Assembly: GCA_902826605.1 (NCBI GenBank)
Contig: CADEFM010000002.1
Location: 346,393 to 410,392, forward strand
Origin: an uncultured Acidobacteriota bacterium
GTDB taxonomy: Bacteria; Acidobacteriota; Terriglobia; Bryobacterales; Bryobacteraceae
Direction: 5' to 3'
Length of the DNA: 64,000 nt
In this document: positions 63,991 to 64,000 of the stretch, piece after piece
How the letters are laid out: each line of letters begins with the position of its first letter
Numbering within the stretch: position 1 is the first letter of the stretch
Position numbers and translations under genes: made by a program
The notes under the pieces: generated by a model
Told to the model about the DNA's origin: nothing
Databases searched by the model: none
The model's input: only the letters and a program-made list of their open reading frames with translations

Positions 63991-64000
63991 TTTGATGCGT

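Noticed and set aside
1..64000. CRISPR array, prophage, integrase or transposase
   Set aside because: No regularly spaced repeats and no such protein seen on either strand.

Overview
The window looks like chromosome from an Acidobacteriota member, most likely a Solibacter/Bryobacter-type soil bacterium. This is inference from gene content, not a database match. The evidence is a VWFA-related protein of the acidobacterial type, an adjacent DUF1501/DUF1800 pair, many small exported proteins, carboxypeptidase-regulatory-like proteins, GC-rich codon use, and housekeeping genes scattered singly instead of sitting in large operons. I see no phage, plasmid, integrase, transposase or CRISPR array. 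One tRNA-Leu lies at the right edge.

Left third (1-24.5 kb): a truncated Tat-exported metallo-beta-lactamase-fold protein, a polytopic membrane protein, a membrane-bound spermidine-synthase-like protein, a copper-binding lipoprotein, fdhD with a possible 39-residue membrane peptide ahead of it, a MoxR ATPase, ychF, an SPOR/lnt pair, a DinB protein with a 54-residue Cys-rich partner, gamma-glutamyltransferase, DUF72, hrpB, a lactonase-like MBL protein, DUF1501, a DUF1800 protein with tandem FN3 repeats, and an orphan Flp pilin.

Middle (24.5-47.5 kb): a trehalose block (GH15 hydrolase; TM protein, membrane-sensor-fused OtsA, OtsB); a minus-strand set of a C39-like peptidase and two small membrane proteins; a probably broken proteasome-like gene running into a Gln/Tyr/Pro-rich exported protein; a CAP protein; an atypical SDR; an MBL enzyme; an MFS pump/hpt/cytidylate-kinase-like operon with 4-bp overlaps; a LysW-like zinc ribbon with a poly-Asp tail; a molybdopterin oxidoreductase; rpsT; and the VWFA protein.

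Right third (47.5-64 kb): a TolC-like channel, pyrE, truA, a ProRS-derived protein that lacks the catalytic motifs but keeps the editing domain, a methyltransferase, a rhomboid protease, argC-argB behind a promoter with two ARG-box-like sites, a molybdopterin-binding protein with a clear terminator, acpP-fabF, etfBA with a methyltransferase and response regulator, a methyltransferase/isocitrate-lyase-like pair and tRNA-Leu(CAA).

Pathway links: OtsA and OtsB should make trehalose, and the GH15 enzyme may degrade it or a related glucan. FdhD, the molybdopterin oxidoreductase and the molybdopterin-binding protein all concern molybdoenzymes. AcpP/FabF and EtfAB serve fatty-acid synthesis and flavin electron transfer. 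A recurring theme is enzyme folds with altered or missing catalytic residues (ProRS-like, cytidylate-kinase-like, SDR, Ntn-hydrolase-like). Several genes shorter than 60 codons were found by reading the minus strand directly.
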